64,000 nucleotides of DNA from Welwitschia mirabilis (taxonomy: Eukaryota; Gnetophyta; Gnetopsida; Welwitschiales): assembly GCA_051453625.1 (NCBI GenBank), contig JBOZIK010000001.1, positions 260,727,347-260,791,346 of the forward strand, given 5' to 3'. Below the pieces are notes generated by a model. The model saw only the letters and a program-made list of their open reading frames with translations. It ran no database searches and had not been told where the DNA came from. The position numbers were made by a program, and so were the translations under genes. Of the stretch, positions 47,490 through 59,300 are shown one piece after another (within the stretch, counting starts at the first letter, position 1; each line of letters starts with the position of its first letter).

Positions 47490-47902
47490 TGTAATGTTTC
47501 AAATTCACTATTTTGTAAAGAAGTGTGCTAAGGCACTAAATCAGCATAATTATTGAGATATAAATGGGTTTGATACAAATATGTAAATATGTGTCATTTC
47601 GTAATGCCACTTAAGCATATGGAATTAGGTGGGGGTGGATAGACTGGGTGGATGTAACTGACAATAATCTTGGCTGATTCCTAAGTGTCCTAGGAGGGGA
47701 ACTCAGGTTGTAGGCCATGTCTTTACATTTGTCTACTAGTCTTAGGCTGTTTGCTAATGATATGGAATGCAATTCACTACTATTAATAATAAAGTCTATC
47801 TTTTCTAGAATTATTCCTTGTTATTCTTATTAATTTTGACATAATATTTATATGTTTCTTTTTCTAACAAAATGACCTTAAAATGGTAAAAGGAACATTA
47901 CA
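47490..47902 (+). repeat. Element 3 5' LTR
   Basis: TGTAATGTTTC...GGAACATTACA, with an inverted terminal repeat of nine bases. It aligns with 50779-51145; the extra length comes mainly from a segment near 47760-47810 that is missing in the 3' copy. Confidence 0.9.
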
Positions 47903-47904
47903 TT

Positions 47905-47918
47905 TGGTATCAGATCCA
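47905..47918 (+). other. Element 3 primer binding site, tRNA-iMet type
   Basis: TGGTATCAGATCCA, two bases after the LTR, differs by one base from TGGTATCAGAGCCA. Confidence 0.9.
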
Positions 47919-48094
47919 TGAAGATGATGAATTACTATCTTCTTGATTCAAGGAGTTAATTTCTTCAAGGTCCATATGACACCCACAACAATGCCTTCTA
48001 CTCTTATATAGTTAGAGTAATTATGAACTTAGGGTTAAATGAAAGAAATCATAGTTAACATATAGTTAGATACTATTATTAGAATGCACATTGA

Positions 48095-49350
48095 TGTCAT
48101 ACTTCATAAGGCTAATGTCATACTTGAATGTCCAATGTGATACTTAAGTGTCCAACATCCCCTTTAAGTATTGGACATTGTTCTCAGTCTTTTAATGCTT
48201 TGATACCTTCCCTTTAATGTTGGTAATTTCCATCCTGCTTCTGTCTACTTCATGAGAAAAGTCTAATGTCGCACTTGGGTATCCAACATCGCACTTGAGT
48301 GTCTGATGATATACTTAAGTATCCAACATTGTACTTGGTCTTATAATACTCTAAAACCTTTTACTTGACTCTAAAACTACCTGTCTGGTTTGACTTGCTT
48401 CATGATGAAGGCTCCAATGTTACCGTTAGATGTTTGACATCATAATTTAGTGTTTAACATTACACTTGAGTGTCTAATGTTGCACTTAGTCCGATGATGC
48501 TTTGGCACCTTCCATTTGACCCTAGTACTTATTTCCTTGCTTAAAACTACTCTAGAAAAAAGGTCTAACATCATACTTTATGCTTCGACATTGCACATGA
48601 GTGTCCAATGTTACACTTGAGTGTCTGACATTACACTTGGATGCCTAAAATTGCACTTGGATACCTAACATTACACTTGCTTTCATAGGCTTTTAGGACC
48701 TTCCATTCACCCCCAACATATCCTGCTCTATCCTAGTTTTTATGTGATAAATCTCTTCAGTGTTGCACTTGGATGCCTAATGTCACACTTGGATGCTTGA
48801 CATCACGCTTGGGTTCCTAATGTTATTCTTGCTTTTGTAGGCTTCTAGAACCTTCCATTCACCCCTGGCATAGTCCAATCTGCCCTAGTTTTCATGTGAT
48901 AGTACTATTCGACATCTTACTTGGCTACCTAATGTTAACTTGGATGTCTGATGTCATACTTGGGAGCCTAACATTACACATGCTTTCTTAGGCTTCTAGA
49001 ACCTTCTGTTCTCCCTTGGAATAGCCTACTCTACTCCATTTTTCATGTGATAGAGCTCTCCAACATTTCACTTGAATATCCAAGGTTGCACTTGACATTA
49101 CCCACTCTACCCAAGTTTTCATGTGATAGAGCTCTTTAATGTCACACTTAAATGTCTAATGTTGCACTTGGATGTCCAATGTCACACTTGCCCTCACAAG
49201 TATTAAGCATCTTCTATTGACTCTAACACTCATTACCTCATCCATGCTTGCTTCATAAAGAAGCCCTGATGTCAAACTTGGGTTCTTGACATTTCACTTG
49301 AATGTTTGATTTTGTACTTGAATATCAAACATCATAGTTTAATATTGACA
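48095..49350 (+). repeat. Two-level tandem array in the element 3 leader
   Basis: Basic units of about 21 bp, of the form TGTCACACTTGGATGTCCAA with variants, occur in short runs of two to five. Between runs there is a GC-richer spacer (CCTTCCATTCACCC...TTTTCATGTGATAGAGCTC type). Runs and spacer form a higher-order unit of about 150 bp, with CCTTCCA-type landmarks near 48206, 48354, 48507, 48698, 48850, 49001 and 49209. One interval is longer and the last is less regular. Many TG and CA steps sit where CG would make the units identical, so the array probably lost CpG by deamination. Confidence 0.85.
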
Positions 49351-49552
49351 CTTACATATCATTCAACATTGCACATAATACACCTCTTTGACAGTTACCA
49401 CTAATGGAATCCACATCATCAAGGGATGTTATGATAATCACTAAACTAATTTTCTAACTATTTTCTAATCATATATTTTAGTTACATATACCTAAATATG
49501 GTAACAATACTATAAAAGAACATAATACCCATCATAAAAAGGAGTGGCCTAT

Positions 49553-50560
49553 TCTCAAAAGATGAGTGAAAAAGAAAAGGTATATGAGTTCAGGAGGATG
49601 TCAAACCAACTTGCGTATCATGAAACACAGAGTACATGAGTTGATAAATAAACTAGAAAGATAAATTAACCACATTCGCTCTCAGAATGAAGTTTTAGCT
49701 AGTAGGATTAATAGCCTTCTCTCTCACCTAAAAGATAGACCTTTGAAACACAACCCAAAAGCATCCTAAGAATCACTGTCTCCATCAGAGTAACATACTC
49801 TAGTAGACACAATTAATGTATAGGACATCCAGATGAGACTACTGAACACAAAGGACAACCTACAAGCCTTCCTGTCAAATAGAGTCAATCACTCCAACAT
49901 AGAGCAATGTGATGGAGAACAGATTATAAAAATGATACAGCTGAATACCTACGAAGATAAAGCTAGAACAATCGAATAAGCCATATCCTAGATCTAGTAA
50001 ATTAAGAACTACTTCAAGCTATAAAATATTCCTCTAGAAAGACAGTGCATATACATTGCTATCTTTCTTGCAGAAAATGAACAAAAATGGTGGTCTAGAT
50101 ATCAATAAAAACATCCCCAAAGAATACCATGAGATACCTTTGTAGATAATTTTAGAATGAAATTCATCATATAATATTTCATTAAAGATTAAATGGTGGA
50201 GTCCCAATGCCTCTGCTTGGAAAAGGATCCAATGGATGAACATTGGTCTAAATTCTAGTGCCTCATGAAGTACCAAAAGAAATTTACCAAGAAGTAATTG
50301 ATTAATAGCTTCATTGACATCTTACCATCCAAACTCAGAAGCATTCTCTACACTCTAGAAATTAAATCAACTGAATATGCCTAACGAAAGATAAGACACT
50401 ATCTTTAAGGGAAGGATAGTTAATGGAATAAGTACCATAACCCCTAAGTAGATAAATATAGCCTGAAAAGCTTTTAGATACCTATACTAAGCAATCATTA
50501 AATAAATATGCAAAGAAAGTTCTCATTCCATGGACCCATTATAATTAACAAACTTGGAAA
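49553..50560 (+). pseudogene. gag: Element 3 gag (Retrotrans_gag-like)
   Basis: Begins near ATG 49563 (MSEKEKVYEF). A helical, coiled-coil-like segment follows (SQNEVLASRINSLLSHLKDR, about 49680-49740). Then come IKNYFKL*NIPLERQCIYIA, IFLAENEQKWWSRYQ and DTFVDNFRMKFI (about 50010-50165), which match the gag core '..YF.......r...a...L.g.A..WW........tW..F...F...f'. LINSFIDILPSKLRSILYTL (about 50300-50360) follows. Several in-frame stops show it is dead. The minus-strand frame 50034-50276 is its shadow. Confidence 0.75.
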
Positions 50561-50778
50561 ATCTAGGAGTATATGAAGGAAACCTTTCCAAAAATTTTTC
50601 ATAAAACATGATATATTACTTTCTTACTTATTAGTGTATTTCTAAATATATAATGTTTTCCTTCCTTTATGTTTTATAGGTAATACAAAAATAATCTAGA
50701 TGGGCACACTTTCATGAACTATACAAGATGAGGAAAAACCGCACTCGAGGACAAGCACAATGCTTAAGGTGGAGGGAA

Positions 50779-51145
50779 TGTAATGTTTCAAATTTACTGT
50801 TTTGTAAACAAGTATGTTAAGGCACTAAATGATCATAATTAATATGAATAGGTATGGCCCAAATATGTAAAGATGTATTATTTCATTATGCTACTTAAGC
50901 CTATGGCATTAAGTTAGGGTGGATATGTTGGATGAATGTAATCGATGACAACCTTGGTTGATTTCCAAGGGTCCTAGGAGGGTTGCTTAAGTTGTATTCC
51001 ACATCTTTACCTTTGACCACTGGTTCAAGGATGTTGGCTAATGATAAGGAACATTATTACTTGTTATTCTTATCGAGTTCAACATAATATTATATGTTTG
51101 TGTTTATAACAAAATGACCTTAAAACAATAAAAAGGAACATTACA
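50779..51145 (+). repeat. Element 3 3' LTR
   Basis: Direct repeat of 47490-47902 with identical termini, preceded by the purine tract AAGGTGGAGGGA at 50766-50777. Confidence 0.9.
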
Positions 51146-51480
51146 ACCATCTTTCTTGAATATGTATAGGACACTAAGAAATACAAAATTTAGGGTCTTG
51201 CTGTGAGTAATTTTTTGTTTAGGATGGATTTCATCTTTAATAAATCATCACTTTTATAGTTAAAAAAATCAAAACATGACTAAAGGTGGATTAGCCTAAG
51301 AAGTAAGTCTCTATGGAGATGGAGCCTACTAAAGGTGAAGATTCCCAAGAGCAAGATCAATTTATTGAAATACAAATTTGGGTGGTAAATGTATAGCCTC
51401 AACTAGAGCTAAAAAGATCTTCAAGCCTAAACAAAGGTATTATAGCGATTAGGCATGATGATGAATATGAATTTTTTAAT
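51146..51480 (+). pseudogene. Copia A integrase end and linker
   Basis: FLEYV*DTKKYKI continues the integrase from 47489. STRAKKIFKPKQRYYSD (about 51403-51455) fits the basic 'RpkR.irpP.Ry' linker before RT in copia polyproteins. Confidence 0.75.
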
Positions 51481-52990
51481 TAGCTAGTAAATTAGATGAG
51501 TTAATGTCATATCAAAAGGCATTGAAAATTGCCTAGAAGAGTGGGTAATAAGTAGCTATTAATGATGAGATGCAATGTCTCTTAAAAACTCAAACTTGGG
51601 ATAAGTAAGTCTTCTTAAATGAAGAAAATCCATTGATTGCGTATTTTTGTTTAAGTTGAAACATGCTAGATTAGGACTCGTGAACTAACTCAAACTAAGA
51701 CTAATATCTAAGCATTATCTTTAAAAAATGATGATAGATGTCTTTGATCTTGTGTCACTAATAGAAAAGTTGACATTAATTCAAGCTATTTGCATTTAGC
51801 TATAGAAAAATGATCTTGATCTATAGAAAATGAAGGTAAGTGTAACTTTTTTACATGATAAATTAAAAGAAGAGATCTATATAAAGTAGCTAGAGAGGCT
51901 TGTGATAAAATTCAAAGAAAATATTACTTGCAAATTTAAGAAGTCATTATATGGATTGAAGTAGAGTGTAAGGAAATGATATTAGAGGTTTAATTCTTTC
52001 ATGTGAAAGAATGATTTCTAAAGAAGACCTACATATACATATCTATATAATAGGAGCTGTAAGAATGGTATCCTCATAATTTTGGGTCTATGTGTGGATG
52101 ACATGATCATTGTAGGAAAGAATAAGATGAAGATAAAGAAGCTAAAGTAAATGTTATTGTTATAGTTTAACATGAATGACTTGAATGAAGCCAAGTTGAT
52201 TCCTAACATAAACATCACTTAAGACAAAAAGAATGGAAATTTATGGTTATCTTAGAAATGATACATCCAAAATCTTGAAATATTTAAGATGAAAAATGCA
52301 AAGCTTATAAACCATTTCATTGTATGTTATTTTAGACCATCCTTTTAGTGATGTTTGAAATCTAAGAAAGGAAAGAAGTATATGTCTCAAATACCATACT
52401 CTAATGATGTTGAAAGTTTGACATATGTAATGGTGAATAAAAAAGCACTAGAAAGTAGTTTTTTAAATTTTTAAAAAACATGAAGGAAACTTTAAGATTG
52501 TGTATTTACTATAACAAAATAAACATATCATTGCAGACTATTTTAATTTAGATTTTGCAAATGATATAAATGAAATAAAGTCCACGTTAAGTTAAACATT
52601 TATAATGGTAGGAGAATCTATTTTATGAAAGTCAACGTTGCAATTGATAAAAGATCTTTTAACTATGGAAGCAAAGTTCATTACTACAACAACAACATGT
52701 AGAAAAGGAATCTAGCTAAAGAATGGCATAAACAAATTAAGAAGTTATTAAGATAAGATTTCAATTTTTAATGATAATTAAAGTGCTATATTTTTATGCA
52801 CAATACAGCATTCCATGAGATATTAAGACACATTCAAGTAGTGTATCACTCTATATGATAACATATTAAGGAATGATGTGTTAATCTACCAAAGGATCAT
52901 ACTTTGGAAAATCTAATAGATATCATTATGAAATCACTTTAGTTTGAGAAGATCATATGGTATATGAACCTCTTGCAGTTTTATCAAAAT
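51481..52990 (+). pseudogene. Copia A reverse transcriptase and RNase H
   Basis: In order: MSYQKALK and NDEMQCLLKTQTWDK (RT opening 'EP.sy.eAl....a..W..AMneEm.sL..n.TW.l'), and TFLHDKLKEEIYIK (about 51850) for 'TaFLhG.LeEeIYm.qP'. CKFKKSLYGLKxSVRK for 'CkLkKsLYGLKQsPR.Wy', then LGLCVDDMIIVGKNKMKIKK, the catalytic box with VDD intact. MNDLNEAKLIPNINI, GNLWLS, YIQNLE, and SQIPYSNDVESLTYVMV follow. RNase H is seen as STLQLIKDLLTMEAKFITTT (about 52640-52695). The C-terminal 'H.r.KHIDiryHfirE' stretch lies near 52840-52880. Stops are frequent, but the order is complete. Confidence 0.9.
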
Positions 52991-53062
52991 TAACTATAAA
53001 TAGGAATTGGAAATTCAATGTTGAAGGGATAGAAGGCAATTTGAACTCAAGATAGTGGTTGT

Positions 53063-53748
53063 TGTCATACAATCCTATAATTGGATTTTCCATTATTTTT
53101 ATTAAAATAGGCTATTACTAACCATCCATTAAATGTTTTTTTGCTAAATTTGGCTAGTTGTAAATGATCTTTAAATTGGATCTATCTTTAATTTAATCTT
53201 GCCCTTAAATTTAAATCAATTATTTTCTTTAAATTATCATGTTCAAAATTATAAATAATTAAATGTGCTTATTTTAGGGTGTAATGCAAATAACAAATCA
53301 TATCCACCTTAGGTCTTTAGGCTTATATAAGTGGCGTTGGGAAGCCCTCTAAGGCATGAAATTTATGTGGCATTACATACATTATTTGCTTATTTGGTTG
53401 TGGTTGTATTGGGTGAAGAAGATTAATCAGCTATGATCTGTAAGGCTACCATGATATAGCAAATCCAAGTTGTAATCTTTTTTTTCTTTTTATTTCTTTT
53501 TCTTTTTTCTTGTTCTTTTTTTTTTGTCTTTTTCTTTTTGTTACAATAAAAAGGAAATACATTTTTCCATGGACATAAGCACATTATTAAACCATGTTAA
53601 AAAGCAGTGTTTTTGTATATCATTTGTTTTTATTTTTCTTTTTGAGTAAGTTATTTGCTATTATGACATTATTTTTCTTATATTTCATAACTAGTCAATT
53701 TATGATGAAGTTCCACATTTTGCCAGCTATTCATTCATTTTCACATCA
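53063..53748 (+). repeat. Copia A 3' LTR
   Basis: Starts TGTCATACAATCC and ends TCACATCA. It aligns with 35159-35882. A long poly-pyrimidine stretch (53478-53540) is expanded relative to the 5' copy. Confidence 0.85.
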
Positions 53749-55011
53749 TCCAAAAGATGAAGAATAAGATAGATGCCAATTGCAAGGACCTAAAGAAGCT
53801 AAAAAACATCCCATCTCTTATTAAATGTGGAAGGCAAGTTGGATGCATGTCATGCCTTTCATCTCTTATTAGGTTCAGATATTAAAATGAGGTTTTAATT
53901 ACAAGTATATAATAAACGAAGTAGTTAAAATATTATGGAGCAAAAAAAAAATCCACTATTGAAAGATGTGCATGTAGAATTTTTAAATAATTCAAGTCAA
54001 ACACAAACCCTTTTCATCATAACACGAGATGTTATCTTTGAAGTGTTTGCACATGTCTTCTTTTGAAAGTTCTGTTGTCAAGTCCTTTACATAGTCATTA
54101 CTTAATCCAATCACAAGTACAATTAGAGCGGTTATATCTAAACTAATAACATTATCTTTTAATTTGTGCACTTCTCTTTTAGTGAAATTGTTACTAAATC
54201 AAACTTCAATGCTGGAGAGAAAGCTATGGAAATTGAAAAGTTGGTTCTTTTTTAAGATGCACTAGAACTTTGGTAAAAGAATTGGTTGATTTCTATTTCT
54301 AGGTATTGGCGAGCTCAATATTTATTTCTTCAATATATGAAGTAGTTCCAAAATTCTATTTGGAATATTAATTTTAACCTCAAAAGTCATCTAATATTGT
54401 TAAACATCTAGAAAAGCATCATTTTCTTAATCACATGTGCATTCTGCATATTCTTCAAGAACTCCATAAAGATCATAGTAGAAATATAAACATAAAAAAT
54501 ATCTTATATTCATAAACAAGCATCAAAGGCTTATTAGAAATATCAAAATCCTAAGACAAAAAAATAACATACTAATTGCTAGATTTTCAATGTTATTGGA
54601 GAATATAAAAACAACTAAAAAATAGCAAGAAAAACTTGGAATTGCTATATTAATTGCTATATTTTCATAGAAAAAAGCATAATTTCTTAAAAGATTCTCT
54701 TTAAATTTTCTACGTGCAAAGAAATTTACGCAAGCCCTTTTCTTATTCTTTCACAATTTCATTTCATAGATTTGATCCTTACTTTCGAATTATGCTTCTA
54801 AGAAATTTAAGCTTAAGAAAGATTAGATGAAAATGCAGTTATTGACTACATTAAAAGACAAACATGATGAACTTACAAGTTTAACAAAAATTTCTTTATG
54901 GAATGGATTAATCTTCTTAACTCAATTGAATTGAAGTATATTTACCTTATGGAAGTTTAACTTTCCTTGAATGATCTTTAGAAGGGGATCTTTACATGAT
55001 TTACTTATTTT
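53749..55011. other. No gene seen
   Basis: AT-rich. Two similar words, ATCCCATCTCTTATTA and GCCTTTCATCTCTTATTA, near 53808 and 53851 form a short imperfect repeat. There is no sign of the missing 3' half of the P450 gene here. Confidence 0.5.
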
Positions 55012-56048
55012 GAGAGAATGTAGGCCCTAATTTCAGATTCGGCATTTCTACGGTGCTTCTTTGAACTAGTAAGACGTAGACTATCCAATAGATCCTCCTC
55101 AACTGAACCCCTTGCCCTCTTCTGTCTCGCCAAGCGATTTTGAATTATGATAGCTAGGTCTTTTGTTCTGTTGGAAAAACTTGTTTTGTTGTAAGATTTT
55201 TGAAAGTTTTATAAACTTTTTATAGCTCATAAGCTTATTATCATAGGTCAGAACAAATTGATAGGATCCCATTTCTCATTTACCCGACCAAAATAAATAA
55301 ATAAATAAATAAATAAAATAAAAAATATCAGTTTAACGCACAATATGCTGAGTACCAAAGCGACGAAAGAATGGCAGTAAGTTAGACACGTTTGATCTGG
55401 CAACACTCTCAAGAACCCTGCATAAAGTCTCTCTGAATTCATGGAACGAAGCAGGTTGGGGTTGAGCATGTCTTTGCCGAAGAAAACTTTTCCGAGTAAG
55501 CTAAGCGAAGACCTAAACATGATATCTTTAATCTCCACGCACTTCGACTCCTTGGCAATCTCATAGATTTCCTGACCAATCAACATCATCTGGGCCCGTC
55601 TAACGTTCCGCAGCAACGGAAGCTTTTTGGGACTAAAAATTGTGCGTTGCAGAGATTCTTCTGAGCATCCGCCAACGTTTCCGACGCAGCCCAAGGGCTG
55701 GAGCTCTTTCGTTGTGACCAAGCGCTCGGGCCGCCTCGATTGGGTCTCTGCTTGCAAGACCTCTGTCATTGGTCGTCAAAACTGCTTTGGCAATGACAGG
55801 AGAAGAGGCAAGAATAACTGTTTTAGAGCCATTACTGAGAGACATAACGTCTCCTTGTTCTGCAGAAAATCGACCAAGATTTTCAAGGGGTTTGTTCCCA
55901 ACTGCAGGAGGTTGTCGAGAAGAAAAATGCCAACGGGTCGTGGCGGCCGTCGATCCAAACTTCTTCTGTGACAGGAGTGGCGAAGACGCAGAAGTAAGAA
56001 GGTGCAGCTGGCAAGAAATGTGTAAAAAAACAAAATAGGTGTTTCCAT
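55012..56048 (-). pseudogene. Cytochrome P450 pseudogene, N-terminal two-thirds (CYP71 clan, CYP76-like)
   Basis: P450s are ER-anchored haem monooxygenases. From ATG 56048 the minus strand shows a hydrophobic anchor (TPILFFYTFLASCTFLLLRL), the proline-rich hinge RRPPRPVGIF, then NLLQLGTNPLKILVDF. After a frameshift near 55855 come GSKTVILASSPVIAKAVLTT and the C-helix KRWRMLRR with its haem-contact W..R. After a second near 55635 come FSPKKLPLLRNVRRAQMM and SSLSLLGKVFFGKDML. After a third near 55465 come REFTL-type helix F sequence and NVSNLLPFFRRFGTQHI. A stop, an (AAAT)n run and about 95 foreign bases follow. An in-frame block then reads DLAIIIQNRLARQKRARGSV, EEDLLDSL (55166-55012). Sequence ends before the I-helix; the ExxR and haem-Cys motifs are absent. 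GC and CpG are far above the surroundings, so the copy is young or was unmethylated for long. Confidence 0.9.
55289..55326. repeat. (AAAT)n microsatellite inside the P450 pseudogene
   Basis: About seven AAAT units between the 'FFRRFGTQHI' part and the later 'DLAIIIQNRLA' part. It disrupts the reading frame. Confidence 0.95.
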
Positions 56049-56215
56049 TCTGCGTGTAAGAATTCTTGAGTTACCTGCAGATTCTTGAGTTATTCAAGGT
56101 TTATATCGCCTGAAAATGGAACGCCTCTCGATGAATACGACAGACTTGTTCCAGTGCTTTTGCCAGCGAAGAGTCAATGAAATGTTGAAAGCGTTGTTAA
56201 TTTCTTAGAATTGTT
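56049..56215 (-). promoter_or_regulatory. Remnant 5' flank of the P450 pseudogene with TATA-like box
   Basis: On the minus strand GCGATATAAACC places a TATAAA at 56105-56100, about 52 bases before the ATG, with GC-richer sequence further upstream. Two near-copies of AATTCTTGAGTTA/GATTCTTGAGTTAT lie at 56060-56092, between the TATA-like box and the ATG. The presence of upstream sequence and a TATA-like box argues for a gene-derived rather than a processed copy. Function is inferred only. Confidence 0.45.
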
Positions 56216-56294
56216 TATTATAATAAAAATATAGGAATTTATATATACTGTTCCTTATGTATGTGGAAAATCTTCCAAATATGTGGAAAAAAAA

Positions 56295-56330
56295 TATATA
56301 GATATCAGATGTTATATAGATATCAGATGT
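56295..56330. repeat. 18-bp exact tandem duplication
   Basis: TATATAGATATCAGATGT occurs twice without change (56295-56312, 56313-56330). It is a recent slip. Confidence 0.95.
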
Positions 56331-59300
56331 CTTTGTGGCACATAGTTTACAATAAAGAATAAAAAATTTAATTTCAATCCAACTAAATCATTACAAGAAA
56401 ATATTAAGCATGAATATAGATTTCTTGATTGTGTGATTTGAACTTGATTTTCTCTCCCTTTTTGTTTTCTATCCCTTTTTGTAATTTTTCATAGATTTGT
56501 ATTTTGAAACCTTAAAACAATGTCACTTAGATAAAATTATATCTATTTTTTTGTGTATTAGTGGATTTATTTACGTATTGGTACTTTTTTGTTTTAACAA
56601 AATAATTTTTTTGGAGTTTGATAAATCCCCCTTTCAAAGAACTTGCAATTGATTCAAAATGTCTTTGATAGTGAAGATGACATTTTTTTTGTTTGGATTT
56701 TCTAATTATGACTTGAAAGATTCTTTTGTTATAAATGTAAATGCTTTAAAGCATAGGCAAGAGAGATGAATCCTTGCAATGCAAATTGAAAACATTTTTA
56801 TAGAAGCTTTAATGGTTGTTGGTTCTTCATGTAAATATGTTATTCTATCTCTTTAAATGAAATGATGGTCCATGCATTCTTAAATTTTTACAATTATATA
56901 ACATGCATTTTTAGATTTTTACACGTATATATCAAGTTGTAATAGTATGAAGTTAGCTTCATTAAGTAATATAATTTCAAGATGTTTGGGAGAGGGACTA
57001 TTAGAAATTCTATGATGTAAACACTAAATAAAATTAACAAAAACTATAGATATTATTATCCAAAACTTAAAGTAGTATAAGGTATTGCATAATGTGCAGT
57101 CAATATTATTATTGATTTTATTTCTTATATTTTATGTAAAGTAACTATTATTATAAAATTATTATGGAATATGTTGAGTTGTTTCAGAACTTATTACAAA
57201 TATAAGAAAAATCCTTACTTACAAATATAAGAAAAATCCTTACTTGGAAAATGACATACAGGTAAAATAGATAATAAAATAAACTTAACATTATTTTTAG
57301 AGGTAGTGGTTATGATTTCATTATGAAGAAGAGAACATGGTATTATTATTTGAAACTAGCTCTTGATTTCTAGATTTATTTTGATAATCTTAAGGCTTTA
57401 TATTATTCTTATATTAAATTTTTTTCCTTTTGGGATTTTACATTAACTTCCTATTTACATTTCTTGGCTTTTTAATTGTTGTTATTATTTATTTTATTGG
57501 AAAATGGTTTCTTATAAAACAATTAATTTCAGATCAAAGTCATGATAAGTTTCTAATATTTCTTCTAAGTTTTTATTGACTTAAAGGCTTTGTTCCTTGG
57601 AACTTTCTAGAGATTAGAACATTTACAAAGAAAAAACTCTTTGGTTACGTTGAAAATTGATATGTATGAAAATTCCTAGTGGAAAATAGCATATTATGAA
57701 AGAATTACTACTGAATCCTTAAAATTAATGACAAAATAAATTAGCATGTTTGATGATTATTTGAACAAAAGTGATAAAAAGAATTCAAGTCATAGACATA
57801 CATGTTTAAGTAATGATATGATTTCCCTACATTTAAGTTAAAAGATACATTAAAGCAGATTTTCAAATTAAGATACACAATGTTACCTTATTATAAGCGA
57901 ATTTGGATGAGGTTGAAAAATCAATGATCTTTTTCTCCTTTGTCAATGAGTAGTACATCTTTTACATTATCCTTAGTTCTTAATGATTAGGAATCAATTG
58001 AATCCTAATTTTATTCTCATCTAGTAATGGTGATTCTTTCTTGGATAGTGTTACTGCCACTTTATTTAGTATCAAAACACATAATTAAGTAGTATAAAAT
58101 CACCATCATAATAGTGAATCCCTAAATATAGATGGATTCAAATATTTAAATCTAAGTACTCTAGTTGACATGACAAAATTAGAAAAAGATCTATCACTTT
58201 TTAGATATCTTACATTATATAAGAAAAAGAAACATGTAAGGAAGAATTATTAAAAACTTAAAATAATAGAGTGAAAATAAAGGGAAACTTCAAAGAAGAA
58301 GTTTTGATGAAAATAAAAATGCTAATAAAAATTGATTATTTTATCTATTTCAACAAATTACATTTACACTTTCCTATTTTAGATTATAGTATTCCACATT
58401 TAAGGTTTGTATATTTTATAATTTCATTGCATATTTATTTATATAAGAATACTTTTATACTTATAAGGCTATTTTTACTTCCATAATTTACTTGGATAAT
58501 GATTATTTTTATTATATTAATGACATTAATAATCTTTTGCTAAATGAAAATAATTAAGCTTCCATTAGATTACGACATGTTAAGCATATTATAGATAGTC
58601 CAGTAAAGTTTATATTATTATATTAGTTAGATCATGTTACAATATCTTAACCATTGAATGTAATGCTTAAAAGAACCCAAGGAATGTTATGATGCTATTA
58701 TGTAAATAAAAAGAGATCTATGAATGATTTAAATAAAAATTTGATAACAAATATTATTTCAAGTGCAAATTTAAAATCCTTTATTGGTATTATATATTAG
58801 AACAAGCAGGAGAATAAAATATGCTTTAGTATTCTTATTTAGATTTCAGATATCTAAGAATCTTAATATGAATTTATTTTTTCAAATTGATTATGCTATG
58901 AAACATTTTCATACATATCTATGTAATCATAATTTTTGAATTAGGAAGTTGTAAAATGGATATTTCATTGTATAAAGTTATACATTCTTACTATTTATGC
59001 TTTAAAAATACTAATATTTTTGTTTCTAAATATGTCAATGAAAATAATATAAAAGGTTTCAATATTAGAAATTCCATGGCTGGGTATGATTTTTATTATG
59101 ATATAACATATTGATTTGTCATATTTTGAGGAAGCAATGTTTCAGATCCAAAAAGAGGTTTATTAATATCAAAAGAGTTAGATTTACAACATCAAAAGGA
59201 AATAAGCAGTTAACAACTCAAAATGTATAATAGCAAATAGCTAAACTACTAGAACATAGAATAAAAAGCACTATGAAAGGGAAAAAAAAAGCAAGGGAAA

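Larger units (their letters stand above)
47490..51145 (+). mobile_element. Element 3: 3.66 kb gag-only LTR retrotransposon (TR-GAG-like)
   Basis: The LTRs of 413 bp (47490-47902) and 367 bp (50779-51145) both begin TGTAATGTT and end AACATTACA. A tRNA-iMet-type primer site follows the first, and a purine tract (AAGGTGGAGGGA) precedes the second. The flanking five bases are atcat and accat, a near-perfect target duplication. The interior has a 1.2 kb tandem array and one gag-like region, and no protease, integrase, RT or RNase H. This layout is that of the non-autonomous gag-only elements described in plants as TR-GAG. It is inserted in the integrase of copia A, whose reading resumes on the other side. 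Confidence 0.85.
35159..53748 (+). mobile_element. Copia A: Ty1/copia retrotransposon split by two nested insertions
   Basis: The LTRs at 35159-35882 and 53063-53748 frame gag, protease, GAG-pre-integrase/integrase, RT and RNase H in copia order on the plus strand. Two foreign LTR elements interrupt it: 36177-45787 inside gag and 47490-51145 inside integrase. Removing them (9611 and 3656 bp) leaves about 5.3 kb, the usual size of a plant copia element. Reading resumes across both junctions: gag fragments on either side of element 2, and RKII then FLEYV*DTKKYKI across element 3, where the family reads 'k.cIFLGY...tKgYrl'. All frames carry stops. No clear target duplication flanks the outer LTRs. 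Confidence 0.88.

Noticed and set aside
48095-49350. Regular short repeats resembling a CRISPR array
   Set aside because: Units are contiguous and degenerate, spacers are themselves repeated, no cas genes exist, and the context is a plant retroelement.
55627-56038. Plus-strand frames of 89-114 codons in the GC-rich island
   Set aside because: Shadows of the minus-strand P450 pseudogene; they show no family resemblance.
57860-59100. Possible copia polyprotein remnants on the plus strand
   Set aside because: Only short, non-diagnostic resemblances; no protease, integrase, YVDD or RNase H motif could be found.
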